Under the pieces are notes generated by a model. That model was not told where the DNA came from, searched no databases, and saw nothing but the letters and a program-made list of their open reading frames with translations. From positions 1 to 57,902 of the forward strand of contig NZ_VDGG01000024.1 of NCBI RefSeq assembly GCF_006861775.1: a stretch of 57,902 nucleotides of DNA, in the 5' to 3' direction. Positions 53,833-57,902 of the stretch are shown piece by piece; the stretch's first letter is position 1, and every line of letters begins with the position of its first letter. Source of the DNA: Psychrobacillus soli. Lineage in GTDB: Bacteria; Bacillota; Bacilli; Bacillales_A; Planococcaceae. The translations under genes were made by a program, and so were the position numbers.

Positions 53833-55293
53833 TTGGACGAACAACAGCAAAACAATGAAGAACCAAGACGATTAGAAGATACAAATCCATCTCGTTTTAT
53901 TAAGATAAAACCATTTGTTTTTCTATTAACTATTTTCTCCCTAGTTATCGTAACAGTTGCAGTGACCATGCTTTATTTGACATGGGGAAATGAACCACAA
54001 TCCGAACGCTCGGAGTTTTCTAAGTTATATATGGCATATGACAAACTAGAAGCAGAATACTATAAGGATATTGATGAAGAAGCAATTATCAATGGTGCGA
54101 TAAACGGAATGATTGATGCGTTAGATGACCCTTATTCCGATTATATGAACGAAAATGAAGCTTCCCAGTTCAATGAAAGTATTTCTTCTAGTTTTCAAGG
54201 AATTGGAGCTGAAATACAAGAACGTGATGGAATTATTACAGTAGTTTCTCCTATAAAAAATTCACCTGCTGAAAAAGCAGGGGTATTACCGAATGATAAA
54301 ATTATGGCGGTAGATGGAAAAGATATTCAAGGATTTAGTGCATCCGAAGCTGTTTTATTAATTCGTGGGAACAAAGGAACAGAAGTGACGCTGTCTATTA
54401 AACGTGGTGAAAATGCTGCGATGGATGTCACGATTACACGAGACGAGATTCCTATTGAGACGGTTTATGCGGAAATGATAGATGATCAAGTGGCACATAT
54501 TATTATTTCTAGTTTTTCACAAAATACGTATGAAGAGTTACTCACTGCCATTGATGAAATGAAAAGTGAAGGTATGAAAGCGTTAGTACTTGATGTAAGG
54601 CAGAATCCAGGTGGACTATTAAATTCTGCTATCGATATTTCGAACCTGTTTGTTGAAGATGGAGAACCACTACTTCAAATAGAAGATAAAGGGAATACGA
54701 TTGTAACGCCAGCAACTCCTGGTATGCGCATAGATGTTCCAGTAACTATTATTATCGATGAAGGAAGTGCTTCTGCATCGGAAATATTAGCAGGTGCATT
54801 AAGTGAATCAGCGGATGTGCCGTTAGTAGGTTTAAACTCATTTGGTAAAGGTACTGTACAAACAGTGAATGATTTACCAGATGGTTCGAATATTAAAATT
54901 ACTACTGCTAAATGGTTAACACCAAAAGGAAACTGGATTCATGAAAAAGGAATTGTACCTGACTATGTCGTGGAATATCCTAGTTATGCGATGTTATCAC
55001 CTTTAGATCCGTCCACTACTTTAGAAGAAAATCAGTCCTCTGAAGCTGTTCAAAATGCGAAAGAAATGCTACAAGCTATTGGCTATGAAGTAGGAGAGAT
55101 AGATGAGAAGTTCGATGCCCAAATGACGACGGCGGTGAAAAAGTTCCAGTCAGACAACAAGCTTGAAACGACTGGAAAACTTGTAGGGGACTCCACTTTC
55201 GTTTTAATGGATAAAATTCGTGAGAAAATTGTCAATGACGATCCACAATTGCTAAAAGCAAAAGAAGTAGTAACAGAGTTATTAAATAAATGA
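53833..55293 (+). CDS. ctpB: S41-family C-terminal processing peptidase (CtpB-like)
   Basis: The 486-residue protein has a membrane helix (about 30-50), PDZ domain (about 110-195), S41 protease domain with Ser in EGSASASEILAGAL and Lys in FGKGTVQ, and a C-terminal peptidoglycan-binding domain (about 405-470). CtpB cleaves SpoIVFA in B. subtilis; here the role is inferred. The TTG start follows GAGGGTG; upstream in-frame TTG at 53815 lacks it. Confidence 0.88.
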   Translation: MDEQQQNNEEPRRLEDTNPSRFIKIKPFVFLLTIFSLVIVTVAVTMLYLTWGNEPQSERSEFSKLYMAYDKLEAEYYKDIDEEAIINGAINGMIDALDDPYSDYMNENEASQFNESISSSFQGIGAEIQERDGIITVVSPIKNSPAEKAGVLPNDKIMAVDGKDIQGFSASEAVLLIRGNKGTEVTLSIKRGENAAMDVTITRDEIPIETVYAEMIDDQVAHIIISSFSQNTYEELLTAIDEMKSEGMKALVLDVRQNPGGLLNSAIDISNLFVEDGEPLLQIEDKGNTIVTPATPGMRIDVPVTIIIDEGSASASEILAGALSESADVPLVGLNSFGKGTVQTVNDLPDGSNIKITTAKWLTPKGNWIHEKGIVPDYVVEYPSYAMLSPLDPSTTLEENQSSEAVQNAKEMLQAIGYEVGEIDEKFDAQMTTAVKKFQSDNKLETTGKLVGDSTFVLMDKIREKIVNDDPQLLKAKEVVTELLNK

Positions 55294-55322
55294 AAAAAGC
55301 TGGCCATTTTGGTCAGCTTTTT
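55293..55322 (+). terminator. Terminator of ctpB
   Basis: AAAGCTGGCC pairs with GGTCAGCTTT, then T. Confidence 0.8.
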
Positions 55323-55349
55323 CAACACGCCTAAAGGAGCTAACATACG

Positions 55350-56255
55350 ATGAAAGATGTCTATTTATTGAGCGGTTTTCTAGGAAGCGGTAAAACTTCG
55401 CTATTAGCGCACATAATCGAGCAATTTAAAGCAGAAGGCATAAAACCTGCTGTTATTATGAACGAATTAGGGAAGCTTGCTTTTGATAGTAGAGCTGTAG
55501 ATAATGAAGTCCCTTTAAAAGAAATGCTAGAAGGGTGTATTTGTTGTACAGGATCTGAAAAAATGGAGGCACAGCTCCAAATGCTTCTAGAAGGAGAAGA
55601 TTTTGACGTTTTATTAATTGAAACAACTGGTGCTGCACATCCGGTCGAAGCAATGGATGCAGTTCTTTCTCCTTTATTTGCAAACAAGTTGAACATGAAA
55701 GGGATTATTACGGTTGCAGATTGCAAAAGATGGCTAGATCGTGACAACATGACCCCGCAAACGAGAATGCTCTTTTTAGAGCAAATAAAACATGCGCACT
55801 TAATAGTAGCAAATAAAATCGATTTGCTTACAGAGGAAGAAACTTTAACGGTTACGATGCAAATACAGGCGTTAAATGATGTAGCACCTATTATACAAAC
55901 TTCTAATAGTAAACTTCCTATAAAACTGTTAAAAAACATGGAAGCAACGTTCCATGATAAAGAGGTTCATGAAGCTGCAATTGGAAAACAACTAACACTC
56001 TCATCCCGACTACATACATTTCAAGAAGGGCTACATCAAGAAGAATTTGAAGAATGGGTTCGAAGTCTGCCGGATACAGTTTATCGGATGAAAGGATATG
56101 TTCCATTAAAAGGACATAAAAATCCATTTCTATTCCAATATGCTTATGGTATGGTCCAGTGGCTCCCTGAGTATATGAAAATGCCACCGCAAATCGTTAT
56201 TATAGGAGAACAAGTGGACAAACTAGAGATAATCGGAAGTGGACGAAATGATTAA
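55350..56255 (+). CDS. CobW/COG0523-family GTPase (metal chaperone type)
   Basis: The 301-residue GTPase has GFLGSGKTSLL (Walker A), EGCICCTGSEKM (the CxCC metal motif), IETTGAAHP (G3/guanine) and NKIDLL. Family members load zinc, cobalt or other metals into client proteins. The client is unknown. Its end overlaps the next start by 8 bases. Confidence 0.9.
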   Translation: MKDVYLLSGFLGSGKTSLLAHIIEQFKAEGIKPAVIMNELGKLAFDSRAVDNEVPLKEMLEGCICCTGSEKMEAQLQMLLEGEDFDVLLIETTGAAHPVEAMDAVLSPLFANKLNMKGIITVADCKRWLDRDNMTPQTRMLFLEQIKHAHLIVANKIDLLTEEETLTVTMQIQALNDVAPIIQTSNSKLPIKLLKNMEATFHDKEVHEAAIGKQLTLSSRLHTFQEGLHQEEFEEWVRSLPDTVYRMKGYVPLKGHKNPFLFQYAYGMVQWLPEYMKMPPQIVIIGEQVDKLEIIGSGRND

Positions 56256-56508
56256 CGCTTTTCGTACATTATATAAAGATCGCAAGTTTACTACTGAACT
56301 TCAAACAGAAGAACAAGTACGCGAAGTGATAAAATCCGAACTTTTAGATGAATTTACACATCCAAGAGCAAGATTGTCACCAGAAAAAAAGTTGAAACTT
56401 GCTTTAGATAGAATAAGTGTATGCACGTTGTCGGATGACGAAAAGAAATGGATAGAGAATGTCTATAAAGAAGAATATATAAATCTGTCAACAGAAGATA
56501 GAACGTAA
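56248..56508 (+). CDS. Small protein coupled to the CobW-like GTPase
   Basis: The 86-residue helical protein (MINAFRTLYKDRKFTTELQT...) starts at ATG within the CobW-like gene after GGAAGTGG. Function unknown; coupling suggests a partner or client. A GTG three codons upstream is an alternative. Confidence 0.6.
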   Translation: MINAFRTLYKDRKFTTELQTEEQVREVIKSELLDEFTHPRARLSPEKKLKLALDRISVCTLSDDEKKWIENVYKEEYINLSTEDRT

Positions 56509-56667
56509 TATTTAAGTATAGTGGGTAAGTTATCCAATTATCTTGCAGGAAATAGTCGTTTCTAATAACATTTTCTTTAAAAATGGTCTCACTGGAATAT
56601 TTTATCCTAATTTTTCTGCTGATTTTGTGTTTACAATAGGGGAGCACAAAAGAAGGAGGAAATGAAA

Positions 56668-57543
56668 ATGAATAAAAAACATTCTATCATGGTTGGGTTA
56701 CTTGCAGGTGGCTTATTACTTTCAACTAATACAGCAGAAGCAGCAATGACAACTGGAAATTCACAAACTACTTCTGAGGCAAATACATCCATTACGTATC
56801 AATGGCAGTCTCCGATTAACGTTATGTATAATTACAATATAAATGACTTAGATATTCAAAGTATATTAAATGGAGAATTAAAAGCTCTAGAACCAATTAT
56901 TCTAAAGGAACTACAACAAGCTCAGAAACAACTAGTTTCAGAAAAAGAAAAAGTAGTTACAAAACCTGTCGTTAAAGAAAAAGCGCCAGTAGCTGAAAAA
57001 CCAGTTATTAAAGAAGAAGCACCGGTAGTAGAAAAACCAGTAACACCACCAGTGGCTGAGAAACCAGCAAAACCAGTAACACCACCAGTGGCTGAGAAAC
57101 CAGTAACACCAGCACCAACACCAGAAGTTAAAGAACCAGTAAAAGAAAATAACGAATCAGTACAAGTATCAGCTGAGATCCAACAAGTAGTAGATTTAAC
57201 AAATCAAGAACGTGCAAAAGCGGGATTAAAAGCATTGCAAATTGATACAAAACTTACACAATCAGCGCAAGCGAAATCACAAGATATGAAAAACAAAAAC
57301 TATTTTTCTCATACGAGTCCAACATACGGCTCTCCATTTGATCAAATGAAATCATTTGGCATTACGTATAAATCAGCAGCAGAAAATATTGCAATGGGAC
57401 AACCTAGTGCAACGGAAGTTGTAAAAGCGTGGATGGAATCGCCAGGACATAAAGCAAATATTATGAATCCATCTTATACACATATCGGAGTAGGATTATC
57501 TGATAGTGGATTTTATTGGACACAACAATTCATTGGAAAATAA
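56668..57543 (+). CDS. Secreted CAP/SCP-domain protein (YkwD-like)
   Basis: The 291-residue protein has a signal peptide ending near AEA (residues 24-26), a linker with repeating AEKPVTPP / AKPVTPPVAEKP units (about 95-160), and a C-terminal CAP domain with TNQERAKAGLKALQ, SHTSPTYGSPFDQ and ENIAMGQPSA. CAP proteins lie in the cell wall or medium. ATG at 56668 has GGAGG eight bases upstream; the ATG two codons before is too close. Confidence 0.88.
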   Translation: MNKKHSIMVGLLAGGLLLSTNTAEAAMTTGNSQTTSEANTSITYQWQSPINVMYNYNINDLDIQSILNGELKALEPIILKELQQAQKQLVSEKEKVVTKPVVKEKAPVAEKPVIKEEAPVVEKPVTPPVAEKPAKPVTPPVAEKPVTPAPTPEVKEPVKENNESVQVSAEIQQVVDLTNQERAKAGLKALQIDTKLTQSAQAKSQDMKNKNYFSHTSPTYGSPFDQMKSFGITYKSAAENIAMGQPSATEVVKAWMESPGHKANIMNPSYTHIGVGLSDSGFYWTQQFIGK

Positions 57544-57551
57544 TTAATTCG

Positions 57552-57589
57552 AAAAAACCTACCAAGGTGATAACTTGGTAGGTTTTTTT
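57552..57589 (+). terminator. Terminator of the CAP-domain gene
   Basis: AAACCTACCAAG pairs with CTTGGTAGGTTT, then T. Confidence 0.85.
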
Positions 57590-57714
57590 GACGCTTTAGG
57601 AAACTATAAAAATCAAGCCATTTGTAAAATTTTTTTTATAAGGTATGCCATTTCTTATATCGAACTCCATATAGGGATAATGCGTCGTATAGTGCTCTAT
57701 AAAGAGTCCATTAT

Positions 57715-57838
57715 GATTTTCGCTGCATGACGGATGCTTTCCGCCGGGTGAGCGATGAGCTTTCACCGCCGCTTGCGTGTACGTTGTGAAGTCCATCAAG
57801 TAAACTTGCTATTTTGAGAATTGGTTGCTTTCATCGGC
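57715..57838 (+). repeat. GC-rich interspersed repeat and AT flank, right copy
   Basis: Inverted relative to the left element. Bases 57736-57760 are an exact 25-base inverted match to 385-409, and 57798-57838 match 1-41. It lacks the roughly 300 bases that separate these parts on the left. The stretch 57590-57714 holds nothing recognisable. Confidence 0.75.
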
Positions 57839-57891
57839 ATTTTAGTTGCTCTTACACTGATTTGATTGCTTTCAGACTAGAACTGGTTGCT
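57821..57891 (+). repeat. Four-copy phased repeat, 20-21 bp period
   Basis: TTGGTTGCT-like cores start at 57821, 57842, 57862 and 57883 with spacings of 21, 20 and 21. Unit variants end GCTTTCA. It is related in layout and core to 3208-3282. The window ends inside the array, so more copies may follow. Confidence 0.8.
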
Positions 57892-57902
57892 TTCAATGAT
57901 TA

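Noticed and set aside
57596-57799. 67-codon frame at the right end
   Set aside because: It is in the right-hand repeat, has no ribosome site and is repeat-derived.

Overview
The window reads as low-GC Firmicutes chromosome from a spore-forming Bacillales, most like Planococcaceae (Psychrobacillus, Paenisporosarcina or Sporosarcina type). Support: AT-rich DNA, GGAGG ribosome sites with many TTG/GTG starts, a type II pantothenate kinase, two cold-shock genes, spore-type small proteins (YjcZ, a collagen-like coat protein), a Ku/LigD pair, and a gene order that (from memory) follows B. subtilis ypeP-ypeQ-cspD-ypgQ-ypgR-yphP-ypiP-ypjP-thyA-dfrA-ypmR-ypmS-msrA-msrB. The family placement is inference.

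Layout. 1-550: interspersed repeat DNA. 0.6-9.4 kb: housekeeping and membrane genes (diguanylate cyclase, OsmC, hemolysin III, DUF1836-amidohydrolase pair, coaW, cold shock, RNase H-like, YpeQ zinc finger). 9.4-15.2 kb: fhs, ypgQ, an ABC-F ATPase, ypgR. 15.2-25.2 kb: accessory interruption between ypgR and yphP: LysR/esterase pair, small membrane and lipoproteins, spore collagen-like protein, a decayed phage replication module (DnaC-like and RusA fragments), YjcZ, alpha/beta hydrolase, and the divergent NHEJ genes ku and ligD. 25.2-27.3 kb: conserved brxA(yphP)-ypiP-ypjP. 27.4-45.8 kb: an 18.5-kb island between ypjP and thyA. 45.9-57.5 kb: thyA-dfrA, degV, ypmR, ypmS, msrA-msrB, a chemotaxis receptor, yozE, deoD, a C-terminal processing protease, a CobW-like GTPase and a secreted CAP protein. 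57.6-57.9 kb: repeat DNA again, inverted relative to the left end.

The island is the accessory highlight. It holds a MerR-hlyC-hlyC operon, an eight-gene arsenic operon (arsR, arsB, an ArsC fused to an XRE helix-turn-helix, a second arsC, arsD, arsA, a tyrosine phosphatase, a HesB-like protein ending Cys-Cys), an MFS transporter, an ArsO-like flavin monooxygenase, a degenerate serine recombinase, a SulP-UspA pair, a MarR regulator with two Cys-Cys pairs, and a flavoprotein with Cys-Cys pairs at both ends.

Best candidate for an undescribed system: five copies of one near-palindromic site (about TTTACTTGCAANNTGCAA, either strand) lie upstream of the MFS gene, twice upstream of the ArsO-like gene, and over the -35 regions of the MarR and flavoprotein genes. 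This suggests a cysteine-sensing MarR controlling two flavoproteins and an exporter as one dispersed metalloid or thiol-stress regulon next to the ars operon. A second unusual feature is a shared translation-start architecture in the two hlyC genes: a full Shine-Dalgarno sequence, then a hairpin, then exactly six bases and the start codon. All functional links are read from sequence and have not been tested.
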